Below are positions 34,288-42,758 of a DNA stretch of 64,000 bases, one piece after another. Under the pieces are notes generated by a model, which saw nothing but the letters and a program-made list of their open reading frames with translations, did no database searches and had not been told where the DNA came from. The position numbers and the translations under genes are program-made. Position 1 is the stretch's first letter. Every line of letters starts with the position of its first letter. This DNA comes from Paraburkholderia hospita. GTDB lineage: Bacteria; Pseudomonadota; Gammaproteobacteria; Burkholderiales; Burkholderiaceae. The stretch is from NCBI RefSeq assembly GCF_002902965.1, contig NZ_CP026106.1, forward strand, positions 1,612,001-1,676,000. The letters run 5' to 3'.

Positions 34288-36156
34288 TTATTTGCCGGCG
34301 ATCAGGCTCGGATCGCTGGCAAACCGCTCGCTGCCGCGCGCGGGTCCATCGTCCAGCAGGCCCTTGGTCAACTCCAGCGCCTGACGTTCGAACAGCCGAC
34401 GGTACACGCCGCCGTCGATCCGGATCAGTTGCTCGTGGCTGCCTTCCTCGACTACGCGGCCCTTGTCGAGCACGAGCAGGCGGTCGAGCGCGCGCACTGT
34501 CGAGAGCCGGTGCGCGACGACGAGCGTCGTGCGTCCGACCATCAGCCGTTCCATCGCCTGCTGGATCAGTACCTCGCTTTCGCTGTCGAGGCTCGACGTG
34601 GCTTCGTCGAAGATCAGGATCGGCGCGTCGGCTAGGAACGCGCGCGCGATCGCGACCCGCTGGCGCTCGCCGCCCGACAGCTTCACGCCACGCTCGCCGA
34701 CCAGCGTGTCGTAGCCATGCGGCAGCGCGTCGATGAAGTCGTGCGCGCTGGCGAGCTTCGCCGCCTGCACGATGTCATCGAACGATGCGCCGGGCCGCGC
34801 GTACGCGATGTTCTCCGCGAGCGAGCGGTGGAACAGCACGGGCTCCTGCTGCACGATCGCGAGGTGCTGGCGCAGCGACGCCTGCTGCACGTCGGCGATG
34901 TTCTGTCCGTCGATTGTGATGCGGCCTTCGTCGATGTCGTACAGCCGCTGGATCAGCTTGATGAACGTCGTCTTGCCCGAGCCCGAATGTCCGACAAGGC
35001 CGATCCGCTCGCCCGGCGCGATGCGCAGCGAGAAGTCGTTGTAGAGCGCCGTGCGCTGCGCGCCATAGCGGAACGTCACGTGCTCGAAGCGGATTTCGCC
35101 TTGGCTAATATCGATAGCGGGCGCGCCTGTCTTGTCTTCGATGCCGAGCGGCTCGCGTTCGAGCGCGACGAGTTCCTCCATGTCGTTGACCGAGCGTTGC
35201 AGGTTGCGCACGTGCATCCCGACATCGCGCAGATAGCCTTGCAGCACGAAGAACGTGGTCAGCGCATACGTGATGTCGCCGACGCTCGCTTCATCGTGCA
35301 GCCACAGCAGCAGCGCCGCGCCGAGAATGGCCGCCTGCATCAGCGCCAGCATGCCGCCCTGTACGCCGCCATTGGTCGTGCCGCGCTGCCACGTGCGGCG
35401 CGTGCGTTGCCGCCATTTGGCGATCACGCGATCGAGCCGGCTTTCCTCGCGTTCTTCTGCGCCGAACGCCTTGACGACGGCGTTGCAGCTGACGGCGTCG
35501 GCGAGCGAGCCGCCCATGCGCGTGTCCCACAGATTGCCGAGACGCGCGGCGGGCGCAACGTAACCAAGCGACAGCGCGACCGTCACCGCGACATACGTGA
35601 GCGAGCCCACGCCGACCACGAGGCCCATCACGGGCCAGTGAAAGCCCAGCAGCACCGTCGATCCGGCGAGCATCAGCAGGGAAGGCAATAGCGCGATCAG
35701 CAGCGTGTCGTTGAGCAGGTCGAGCGCCCAGATGCCGCGCGTGATCTTGCGCACCGTCGAGCCGGCGAAGCTGTTCGCATGCCAGTCGGTCGAAAAGCGC
35801 TGCACGCGATGAAACGCGTTCGCGCAGATCTCACTCATCATCTTGAGCGTCATCACGATGATGCTGCGATAGACCAGTTGCCGCAGCAACGTGCCGCCGA
35901 TGCCGAGCGCGATCAGCACGCCGAACGCGACCAGCGCCGGATGCGCCGCGGTGTCCTTGCCGAGCGTGCTGCCCGACGCGAGCGCGTCAACCAGACGGCC
36001 CGCGAAGAGCGGCGTCAGCACGTCCGCGAGCGCGGCCGACAGCGCGAACAGCGCAATGCCGACGACGCGCACGGGCTGCTTGCGCCAGTGATGGAAAGTG
36101 AAGCCGAGAACGCTTCTGAACGCTTGCGCGCCAAAGTCGAGTTTTTTGCTAGCCAT
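34288..36156 (-). CDS. ABC exporter, fused membrane and ATPase domains
   Basis: A 622-residue half-transporter that would work as a homodimer. The N-terminal 340 residues hold six helices of the type I exporter fold. The ATPase has Walker A GHSGSGKTT, signature LSGGERQRVAIARA, Walker B PILIFDEATSSLDSES and a switch histidine in VVAHRLST. It resembles MsbA/multidrug and ATM1-like exporters; the substrate is not known. It ends in a strong terminator, and its 5' side faces a 492-bp gap with two very small candidate ORFs. Confidence 0.93.
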   Translation of the reverse strand: MASKKLDFGAQAFRSVLGFTFHHWRKQPVRVVGIALFALSAALADVLTPLFAGRLVDALASGSTLGKDTAAHPALVAFGVLIALGIGGTLLRQLVYRSIIVMTLKMMSEICANAFHRVQRFSTDWHANSFAGSTVRKITRGIWALDLLNDTLLIALLPSLLMLAGSTVLLGFHWPVMGLVVGVGSLTYVAVTVALSLGYVAPAARLGNLWDTRMGGSLADAVSCNAVVKAFGAEEREESRLDRVIAKWRQRTRRTWQRGTTNGGVQGGMLALMQAAILGAALLLWLHDEASVGDITYALTTFFVLQGYLRDVGMHVRNLQRSVNDMEELVALEREPLGIEDKTGAPAIDISQGEIRFEHVTFRYGAQRTALYNDFSLRIAPGERIGLVGHSGSGKTTFIKLIQRLYDIDEGRITIDGQNIADVQQASLRQHLAIVQQEPVLFHRSLAENIAYARPGASFDDIVQAAKLASAHDFIDALPHGYDTLVGERGVKLSGGERQRVAIARAFLADAPILIFDEATSSLDSESEVLIQQAMERLMVGRTTLVVAHRLSTVRALDRLLVLDKGRVVEEGSHEQLIRIDGGVYRRLFERQALELTKGLLDDGPARGSERFASDPSLIAGK

Positions 36157-36307
36157 GTATGTCAGCGTGCGGCGCGAGGCGGCGCAGCGCTATCCAGTCA
36201 GGAGATTCGGAAGTCGACGACCGATGCCCGCCAACGCGCGGCGGCGACAAAGAAAACCGGTAGTCTGATAAAGGCGCGGGCGCTTGCGAGCCAGCGCGGA
36301 CGGCAAC

Positions 36308-36373
36308 CTAGCTAGGGGAGCAGAGGAAGCGTCGCGACATCCCGCGAGAGACTGCGATGTACATTGCGTGCAT
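36308..36373 (-). CDS. candidate 21-residue small protein or leader peptide
   Basis: ATG at 36373 reading left, with an excellent GGGAGG ribosome site six bases upstream, then TAG at 36308. The peptide is MHAMYIAVSRGMSRRFLCSP plus a final Ser. It lies 151 bp upstream of the ABC exporter in the same direction. A leader-peptide role is a guess; a chance occurrence is possible. Confidence 0.35.
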   Translation of the reverse strand: MHAMYIAVSRGMSRRFLCSPS

Positions 36374-36428
36374 TGAATGCCTCCCTTGGGTGATTGAGTG
36401 GATGAAGAACGACTACGTTGAGGCTTGA
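36357..36428 (+). CDS. candidate 23-residue small protein
   Basis: ATG at 36357 reading right, GAGAG about nine bases upstream, TGA at 36426-36428. The peptide is amphipathic (YIACIECLPWVIEWMKNDY in its middle) with two cysteines four residues apart. It overlaps the small ORF on the other strand, so at most one is likely to be real. Confidence 0.25.
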   Translation: MYIACIECLPWVIEWMKNDYVEA

Positions 36429-36648
36429 ATTCTAGCAGGAAAGCTTGCGCAAGGTGATCGCAATGCGCGTTGACATGACGCAGAGTGTTGGTTTTATGCG
36501 TGCTTCATCGGATGACGGCAGGCGGGCTTTGCAGTCCGCTTTGCAACCCGTTCCACCCGTGCCGGATACAATGCGGCAGCGTCGAATAACACCAACACCG
36601 CGTCCGTGCCCGACTGAAGCACGGACTCAACCTGATCGACTTCAACTC

Positions 36649-37704
36649 ATGTCCAGTTCCACTCGGGCCTTTTTGCTGGGTCCGTTGCTCAAAGGGGTTT
36701 CCCGTTCCTTCTATCTGACGTTGCGCATTCTGCCCGCCGGCATGCGCGATCCTATCGGCCTCGCGTATCTGCTCGCGCGCGCCGCCGACACGATCGCCGA
36801 TACCGCGCTGATTCCGCCCGAGCAACGGCTTGCGCTGCTGCTAGCGTTGCGCGACCAGGTCAACGGCGCGACCGACGACGGCGAACTTGCACAGCGCCTC
36901 GCGAACGAAGTGGCGGGCCAGCAGACGCAATCGGATGAAAAGGTCTTGCTCGAATCGATCGCGCCCGCGCTCGACGTGCTCCAGCAACTGGACGCCGCCG
37001 ACCGCGCCGCCGTGCGCGAGATCGTCACGACGCTGACGACGGGCATGGAATTCGACCTGCGCACCTTCCCCGACGAACGCTCGGGCCGCATCGTCGCGCT
37101 GCACGAATGGGAGGAACTGGATCGCTATACGTATCTGGTCGCGGGCTGCGTCGGCGAGTTCTGGACCAAGATGACCTACGCGCATCTGCCCGGCACGTTG
37201 AAGACCGACGAGCCCACGATGCTCGAGCGCGGCGTGCGCTTCGGCAAGGCGCTGCAGATGACCAACGTGCTGCGCGATTGCGGCAAGGATTTGCGCATCG
37301 GCCGCTGCTATCTGCCGTCCGCGATGCTCGACCGCTACGGCCTGACGCCGCAGATGCTGCTGGAGCCGCAAGCATCGCAGCGCGCGCAACCCTTGATGCA
37401 CGAACTGGTGCGCAAGTCGCTCGATCACTTCCGCGCCGCGCTCGACTACACGCTCGCCATTCCGCGTTTCTCGCTGCGCTTGCGCCTCGCGTGCGTGTGG
37501 CCCATCGTGATCGGGCTCGAAACGATGCTGCTGCTCGTCGATAACGCGCACTGGCTGGAGCCGTCGAAAGTATCGAAGATCCAGCGCAAGCAGGTGTACG
37601 GCATTCTCGCGCGCTCGCTGCCTGTGTCGGTGTCGGATGCGGGGCTGCGTAGCTGGATCGAAGGGCTGATCCGGGCGATCGAATCGCGCATCGGCGTTCG
37701 ATGA
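36649..37704 (+). CDS. squalene/phytoene synthase family protein
   Basis: A 351-residue all-alpha isoprenoid synthase that would join two C15 or C20 diphosphates head to head. The first Asp-rich motif is ARAADTIADTA and the second is TNVLRDCGKDL. YTYLVAGCVGEFW matches the conserved segment before the second motif. A hydrophobic stretch near the C-terminal third (LRLACVWPIVIGLETMLLLV) may bind the membrane. The spacing looks closer to one-enzyme squalene synthases than to HpnC/HpnD pairs, but this needs a tree. It is not clustered with hopanoid genes here. The start ATG 36649 lacks a clear ribosome site. Confidence 0.85.
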   Translation: MSSSTRAFLLGPLLKGVSRSFYLTLRILPAGMRDPIGLAYLLARAADTIADTALIPPEQRLALLLALRDQVNGATDDGELAQRLANEVAGQQTQSDEKVLLESIAPALDVLQQLDAADRAAVREIVTTLTTGMEFDLRTFPDERSGRIVALHEWEELDRYTYLVAGCVGEFWTKMTYAHLPGTLKTDEPTMLERGVRFGKALQMTNVLRDCGKDLRIGRCYLPSAMLDRYGLTPQMLLEPQASQRAQPLMHELVRKSLDHFRAALDYTLAIPRFSLRLRLACVWPIVIGLETMLLLVDNAHWLEPSKVSKIQRKQVYGILARSLPVSVSDAGLRSWIEGLIRAIESRIGVR

Positions 37705-37806
37705 AACTCGCGCGTAGTCAATCCCGGTTTGTTCATACAGCGATTGAGCGCCTATGATGAACCTCGCACAACCCGAAACGAAGGACGGCCCCGGCCGCAA
37801 CGGACC

Positions 37807-38145
37807 ATGACGTCAATCGCCAGCTGGCACGCGCATGTGTATTTCGATCAGGCGACGCGCGACGCCGCATGGACGCTGCGCGAAACCATCGAAGCGCAGT
37901 TTCACGGCAGATTCGAAATGGGGCGTTTTCACGAGCGTCCCGTCGGTCCGCATCCGATGTGGTCGTATCAGCTTGCGTTCGGCCCCGAGCTACTCGCGGA
38001 GCTTTTCGCGTGGCTCGCGCTCAATCACGGCGCGCTCGACGTCTTCATCCATCCGAACACGGGCGACGCGCTGCGCGATCACCGCGATTGCGCGGCGTGG
38101 ATCGGGCGCTCGTATCCATTGAATCTCGCCGCGTTAGGCGGTTAG
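37807..38145 (+). CDS. DOPA 4,5-dioxygenase family protein
   Basis: A 112-residue single-domain protein. The segments WHAHVYFDQATRDAAWTLRE, GPHPMWSYQLAF and LDVFIHPNTGDALRDH hold the conserved histidines of the DOPA 4,5-dioxygenase (aromatic extradiol) family. Bacterial members are small and mostly uncharacterised, although some cleave catechols such as L-DOPA. A possible link is aromatic compound breakdown, but the neighbours do not form a pathway. Confidence 0.87.
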   Translation: MTSIASWHAHVYFDQATRDAAWTLRETIEAQFHGRFEMGRFHERPVGPHPMWSYQLAFGPELLAELFAWLALNHGALDVFIHPNTGDALRDHRDCAAWIGRSYPLNLAALGG

Positions 38146-38199
38146 CGCGTAGTCGGCGCGGCGCATCGTTGCGCGCGCAGCGCGCATGGAGGTCCGGTC

Positions 38200-38931
38200 A
38201 TGACGGTCACCAATGCGGTGTCGGGCACCAACGTCCATGAAGTGGCGGACAGCATCTACCGGATCAACACGCCTGTTTTCTTCGAGGGCGGGCCGGGCGG
38301 ATTCTCCTTCAACCAGTATCTGATCGTCGACGACGCGCCGCTGCTATTCCATACCGGCCCGCGCAAGATGTTCGCGCTCGTGCGCGAAGCGGTCGCGTCC
38401 GTGTTGCCGCCCGAACGGCTGCGGCATATCGCGTTCTCGCATGTCGAAGCGGACGAGTGCGGCTCGCTCAATGAGTGGCTCGCCGCCGCGCCTGACGCGC
38501 AGCCGCTGTGCAGCGGCGTCGCCAAACTGGTGTCCATCGACGATCTCGCCGACCGGCCCGCGCGCGGCCTCGAAGACGACGAAACCGTCGATCTCGGACG
38601 CCACCGGCTGCGCTGGCTCGCGACGCCGCATCTGCCGCACGCGTGGGAATGCGGGATGCTTTTCGACGAGCCTACCCAGACGCTGCTGTGCGGCGATCTG
38701 TTCACGCAAGGCGGCGCCGAATTGCCCGCCGTGACGGGCGCGGACATTCTCGGCCCGAGCGAGGCGTTCCGGCGCAGCATGGATTACTACTCGCACACGA
38801 AACACGGCGACGCGATGCTGGAGCGGCTCGCCGCACTCGAGCCGCACACGCTTGCGTGCATGCACGGCAGCGCGTGGCAAGGCGACGGCGCGGCGCTGCT
38901 TCGCGCGCTGGCGGTGTCGCTGCGCGAGTGA
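38200..38931 (+). CDS. metallo-beta-lactamase-fold protein, ODP/flavodiiron-like
   Basis: A 243-residue stand-alone domain with the MBL fold. The motif HVEADECGS resembles the H-x-E-x-D iron-binding motif of flavodiiron (ODP) proteins, and H-x-x-H in TPHLPHAWE, Asp in LLCGDLFTQ and His in MHGSAW are candidates for the remaining di-iron ligands. The flavodoxin domain of true flavodiiron proteins is absent. It may handle oxygen or nitric oxide, or act as a sensor. GGAGG lies seven bases before the ATG. Confidence 0.82.
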   Translation: MTVTNAVSGTNVHEVADSIYRINTPVFFEGGPGGFSFNQYLIVDDAPLLFHTGPRKMFALVREAVASVLPPERLRHIAFSHVEADECGSLNEWLAAAPDAQPLCSGVAKLVSIDDLADRPARGLEDDETVDLGRHRLRWLATPHLPHAWECGMLFDEPTQTLLCGDLFTQGGAELPAVTGADILGPSEAFRRSMDYYSHTKHGDAMLERLAALEPHTLACMHGSAWQGDGAALLRALAVSLRE

Positions 38932-39115
38932 GTGCGCGGGCCGTGTTGACGCGGCGAATCGACGGCGCGAATCACGGCGATAAGTGACGCGCCCAGCAAT
39001 CCACGCCGCAGCGCAGCAAAAGTTTTTTCGCGCGTAGTGTCGATTCCCGTCGCCGCCGCTCGTCGTCAAGGTAAGCGGGCATATCGTCCGCTATTAGCCA
39101 GCAAGGACGACGACG

Positions 39116-39769
39116 ATGACCTTGAAGCTCTACGCCCATCCGTTTTCTTCGTACTGCCAGAAGGCGCTCACCGCGCTTTACGAGAACGGCACGCCGTTCG
39201 ATTACCGCCGGCTCGACGAACCCGGCGCGATGGATGAACTCGCCGCGCGCTGGCCCATCCGGCGCTTTCCGCTGCTCGTCGACGCGGGACGCACGATTGC
39301 CGAGGCGACCGTCATCATCGAGCATCTCGGCTTGCATCATCCCGGCCCGGTTCAACTGCTTCCCGACGATCCGCGCGCGGCGCTCGACGTGCGCTTCATG
39401 GATCGTTTCTTCGACAACTACATTGCCACGCCGCAGCAGAAGATCGTCTTCGACAGCCTGCGCGACGAGAGCGAACGCGATGCGCGCGGTGTCGCCGATG
39501 CGCGCGCGCAGCTCGATGTCGCGTATGCGTGGCTCGACAACACGATGAGAGACCGTGAGTGGGCGGCAGGCGAGCGCTTCAGTCTCGCGGATTGCGGCGC
39601 CGCGCCGTTTCTCTTCTATGCCGAGTGGACGCACCGGATCGATCCGAAGTTCGAATACGTGATCGGGTATCGCAAGCGTCTGTTGAAGCGGCCTTCGTTC
39701 GCGCGCGCCGTCGAGGAAGCGCGGCCGTATCGTCATCTGTTTCCGCTCGGCATGCCGGAGCGCGACTGA
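39116..39769 (+). CDS. glutathione S-transferase family protein
   Basis: A 217-residue protein with the thioredoxin-like N-domain (KLYAHPFSSYCQKALTALYENG, with Ser/Cys in the active-site position) and cis-Pro region RRFPLLVD. The glutathione-binding EATVIIEHL motif is present, followed by a helical C-domain (WAAGERFSLADCGAAPFL). AAGGA precedes the ATG. The substrate is unknown. It precedes a DUF899 thioredoxin-like gene by 16 bp, so a redox or detoxification pair is plausible. Confidence 0.9.
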   Translation: MTLKLYAHPFSSYCQKALTALYENGTPFDYRRLDEPGAMDELAARWPIRRFPLLVDAGRTIAEATVIIEHLGLHHPGPVQLLPDDPRAALDVRFMDRFFDNYIATPQQKIVFDSLRDESERDARGVADARAQLDVAYAWLDNTMRDREWAAGERFSLADCGAAPFLFYAEWTHRIDPKFEYVIGYRKRLLKRPSFARAVEEARPYRHLFPLGMPERD

Positions 39770-39785
39770 TTTCATGGTTCTTTAA

Positions 39786-40499
39786 TTGACTGGGAGGCCG
39801 CGATGTCTTCTGCCCGCCACGGAACTGGCGAAGCGCAACGGCAGGCACTATCCGAACGAGAGCGTCGAATACCGCCGCGCCCGCGACGCGCTGCTCGCGG
39901 AGGAAATCGAACTGCGCCGTCATATCGAACGGGTCGCGGAACAGCGCCGCGCGCTGCCGCCGGGCGGCGACGTGACGGGCGATTACCGCTTCATCGGCGA
40001 AGCGGGGCCCGTCGATCTCGCCGGGCTCTTCGGCGACAAGGACACGCTCGTGATCTACAGCTACATGTTCGGCCCGCAGCGCGAGCGGCCGTGTCCGATG
40101 TGCACGTCGCTACTGAGCGCGTGGGATGGCGAGGCACAGGACATTGCGCAACGCATCGCGCTGGCCGTGGTCGCGCGTTCGCCGATCGAGCGGCTCGTGG
40201 CATTCAAGAAGGAGCGCGGCTGGCGCGATCTGAGGCTGTATTCGGACGTGAACGGCGAGTACAGCCGCGACTTCGGCGCGATCTCCGACGACGGCGGCGA
40301 CGACGCGGCGTTTCAGGTCTTCACACGCCGGGACGGCACGATCCGGCATTTCTATGCGGCCGAAATGGGCTTCCCGACTGTCGATCCCGGTCAGGACCCG
40401 CGCGGCGCGCCGGATCTGATGCCGATGTGGACGATCTTCGACATGACGCCCGAAGGACGCGATCCGCATTGGTATCCAAAGCTCGATTACGCGCGGTGA
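39786..40499 (+). CDS. DUF899 thioredoxin-like protein, start region possibly frameshifted
   Basis: A DUF899 family protein with a thioredoxin-like fold. YPNESVEYRRARDALLAEE, EQRRALPPGG, MFGPQRERPCPMCTSLL (with C-P-M-C) and the C-terminal MPMWTIFDMTPEGR are characteristic. The best initiation signal, GGGAGG then ATG at 39803, is one base out of frame with this body. In frame, only a TTG at 39786 without a good ribosome site is available. A one-base change in the TCTTCT just after 39803 would join them. The gene may be poorly translated, or the sequence may hold an error. Function unknown. Confidence 0.8.
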   Translation: MTGRPRCLLPATELAKRNGRHYPNESVEYRRARDALLAEEIELRRHIERVAEQRRALPPGGDVTGDYRFIGEAGPVDLAGLFGDKDTLVIYSYMFGPQRERPCPMCTSLLSAWDGEAQDIAQRIALAVVARSPIERLVAFKKERGWRDLRLYSDVNGEYSRDFGAISDDGGDDAAFQVFTRRDGTIRHFYAAEMGFPTVDPGQDPRGAPDLMPMWTIFDMTPEGRDPHWYPKLDYAR

Positions 40500-40626
40500 C
40501 GCGAACGCGCGGCGGGTCGTCGGCGACGCCACCGCGTGTGTATGAAGGCAGGCATGAAGGCGAACGCAATCGCGCCGCGAGCACGCGGCGCTCGTACCGT
40601 TCGCAGGTGTGCGCAGGTAGCAGGTA

Positions 40627-40992
40627 TCAGTCGGCGAGGCGCTTGTCGGCGAGCGCGCGTTCGCAGTCGCCGAGCACGGTGACAACGAGGCGCGCCTGAG
40701 CGTCGAGTTCGTCGGTGTCGAGAATTTCTTCGACGGCGTCGCGGGCCCAGTCGGCTTCGACAAACGATGCATGCCGTTGCGCGATGTCGAGCGCCATCGC
40801 CGACAGCCTCGCGATGCTTAACCAGTCGGCTGTGCGCCCGTGCCGGTCGAGCCACTTGTGCGCGGCGTCTACGTGAAAGGACGGTGAGGGCCAGGTCTCG
40901 TTCAGATACCAGGCACCGAGGCTTCCGCACGTGAGCCAGCACAGCAGCTCCACGCGGTCGCGTTGGCTTAGAAGATGGCGTACATCACTCAT
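40627..40992 (-). CDS. hypothetical protein, 121 residues
   Basis: From ATG 40992 (MSDVRHLLSQRDRVELLCW). The protein is soluble and mostly helical, with aromatic-rich segments (SLGAWYLNETWPSPSFHVD) and a C-terminal helix ending CERALADKRLAD. I do not recognise a family. It stands alone between two longer genes; composition and codon use look normal for the region. Confidence 0.6.
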   Translation of the reverse strand: MSDVRHLLSQRDRVELLCWLTCGSLGAWYLNETWPSPSFHVDAAHKWLDRHGRTADWLSIARLSAMALDIAQRHASFVEADWARDAVEEILDTDELDAQARLVVTVLGDCERALADKRLAD

Positions 40993-41165
40993 GGCGACGC
41001 TCGCGAAGGTAACGGATATGACGTGAGTTCCGCGTAGCAAAGCTCGAACCCGTGTGTGTACGACAATAACACGACGTTGTGCCTTGCACGACAGGGTTTA
41101 ACCGAATTAGGGGTGTCTCGCGTGATGTTGAATGTGTGCTGACCGACAATCGGGTGTTCTTGCTG

Positions 41166-41193
41166 CGCTGCATTGCACAGGCGCAGTGCAGCG
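41166..41193 (-). terminator. hairpin downstream of the MBL phospholipase-like gene
   Basis: Arms CGCTGCATTGC and GCAGTGCAGCG (one mismatch) with a 6-base loop, 12 bp past the stop of the leftward gene. No T run follows, so termination is uncertain. Confidence 0.35.
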
Positions 41194-41204
41194 CGACTCG
41201 CGTT

Positions 41205-42341
41205 TTAGCGCGAACACGTCGAGTGTGAGTCGGCCGATGCGTCGAGGCGAATCATCTGACCGTGATGAAGAACCGTGAATGCGTCGTCGGGCAGGCCGGC
41301 TTCATGGGTCGCTTCGGCGAGTTTTTGCGGCGGTTCGTCGAGCGGCTCGTCAGTCAGTTCGAACGTGCCCCAGTGAATGCCGATCGCTTTTTTCGCGTGC
41401 ACGTCCTCGAAGATCTGCACGGCCTGCTGCGGGTCGACGTGCTGCGGTCCCATGAACCAGCGCGGCTCATACGCGCCAACGGGGATCAACGCGAGATCGA
41501 CGCAGCCGAATGCGGCGCCGATCCGCTTGAAGTCGTTCGAGTAGCCGGTGTCGCCCGCGAAGTAGACGGAGACCGGATGCGCGGCGCCCGCTGGCGTCTT
41601 CACGACCCAGCCGCCCCACAGCGTCTCGTTGCGATCGGTCAGGCTGCGCGCGGACCAGTGTGTCGCGGGCACGAACCAGAAGTCGAGACCGGCAACGCTA
41701 GTTTCGTCGCCCCAGTCCAGTTCCTGCGCATTCGTGATGCCTTTTTTCGCGAGCCAGTCCTTGATGCCGAGCGGCACGAGAAAGAGCGGCGGCCCGCCAG
41801 GCTGCGCGTTCAACGCCTCGACGCTCGCGGTGTCGAGGTGGTCGTAGTGGCTGTGCGAGATCAGCACGACGTCGATATGCGGCAGTTCGTCGAGCGCGAG
41901 ACCCGGCGGCACGCGCCGCTTCGGCCCGGCGAACGTGAAGGGCGACGCGCGCCCGGAAAACATCGGATCGGTGATCACATTGACGCCGTTGATCTGCAGC
42001 AAGGCGGTCGCGTGGCCGATCCACGTCATCGTATCGTCGCTGCGGTTCGCCTTGATCCACGCAACGTCGGGGTGATCGACGGGAAACGCGTAGCCGTTCG
42101 CGGGTGGTGGCGGCAAGCCGTGCGTCCAGCGGTTCCAGCGCCATTTCCATACCGAGCCGCGCGCGAGCGGTCCGTCGTTGTTCTCGTAACCGTTTTCGGT
42201 GCGCGGCGCGTGATGGATGCCGCTTGCGGCGAGCTTGTCGGGCGATGGATCGGGCTGCTGCGCGCCGACGGCGCAATTCGCCGACGCGGCGCTCAGAACG
42301 ATGGCGGCGCAGACGAGGCGCGAGCGGAACCGGAGTGGCAT
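41205..42341 (-). CDS. exported MBL-fold hydrolase (NAPE-PLD/RomA-like)
   Basis: A 378-residue protein from ATG 42341. A signal peptide (LVCAAIVLSAASANCAVGA) is followed by the metallo-beta-lactamase motif SHSHYDHLD. Further metal ligands are His in PATHWSAR, Asp in FAGDTGYS and His in IGIHWGTFE. DVAWIKANRSDDTMTWIGHATALLQ and MGPQHVDPQQAVQI match the N-acyl-phosphatidylethanolamine phospholipase D-like group (also called RomA/YfeX-type outer-membrane regulators in annotation). It probably hydrolyses a lipid or similar ester in the periplasm; the substrate is not determined. Confidence 0.88.
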   Translation of the reverse strand: MPLRFRSRLVCAAIVLSAASANCAVGAQQPDPSPDKLAASGIHHAPRTENGYENNDGPLARGSVWKWRWNRWTHGLPPPPANGYAFPVDHPDVAWIKANRSDDTMTWIGHATALLQINGVNVITDPMFSGRASPFTFAGPKRRVPPGLALDELPHIDVVLISHSHYDHLDTASVEALNAQPGGPPLFLVPLGIKDWLAKKGITNAQELDWGDETSVAGLDFWFVPATHWSARSLTDRNETLWGGWVVKTPAGAAHPVSVYFAGDTGYSNDFKRIGAAFGCVDLALIPVGAYEPRWFMGPQHVDPQQAVQIFEDVHAKKAIGIHWGTFELTDEPLDEPPQKLAEATHEAGLPDDAFTVLHHGQMIRLDASADSHSTCSR

Positions 42342-42758
42342 CGTGTATCGAATGGGCTGCAGCCGTAGAATCGAGGGTGCGACAGTGTAGACCGGACGCC
42401 GCGTCCTACGCCCGCGCGGTGGCGGAACGACCGTCGCCTTTGATCGCGTCGTGGCTGCGGAATCGTTCATCTTCACGCCATCTGCTGCGCGCAATCTCGA
42501 TCGGCGTCCGTTTGCCGTCAACACCGCATAACGGAACAATTGTGCCTGTGCCCGAATTGCAAAATGCAATGAAGTGCCGTTCGTGGCGACATAAAAGCAG
42601 CGAAGCGGCGCAAATCGTGCATTTTTTTGCGCTTAATGCGTTTCGACCGGCACGATTCAAACCGTCAAAATCCAAAATAAGGCAAAATTCGGGGCATTCG
42701 CGTCGGCCGTGGCTTCGCCGGCGGCATTTCCCAACCTTTCTCGACCAAGAGCAAAGCG
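42342..42758. other. divergent promoter region of the MBL gene and icd
   Basis: 417 bp between two outward-reading genes. The right third (42590-42680) is AT-rich with TTTTTTTGCG and AAAATCCAAAATAAGGCAAAATTC, a likely icd promoter zone. I could not fix -35/-10 boxes and saw no gene. Confidence 0.5.

Larger units (their letters stand above)
36157..36648. other. divergent intergenic region with small-ORF candidates
   Basis: Gap between the ABC exporter (leftward) and the squalene/phytoene synthase (rightward). It contains two overlapping opposite-strand small ORFs at 36308-36428, described separately. Otherwise I see no gene; promoters for both directions must be here. Confidence 0.5.
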
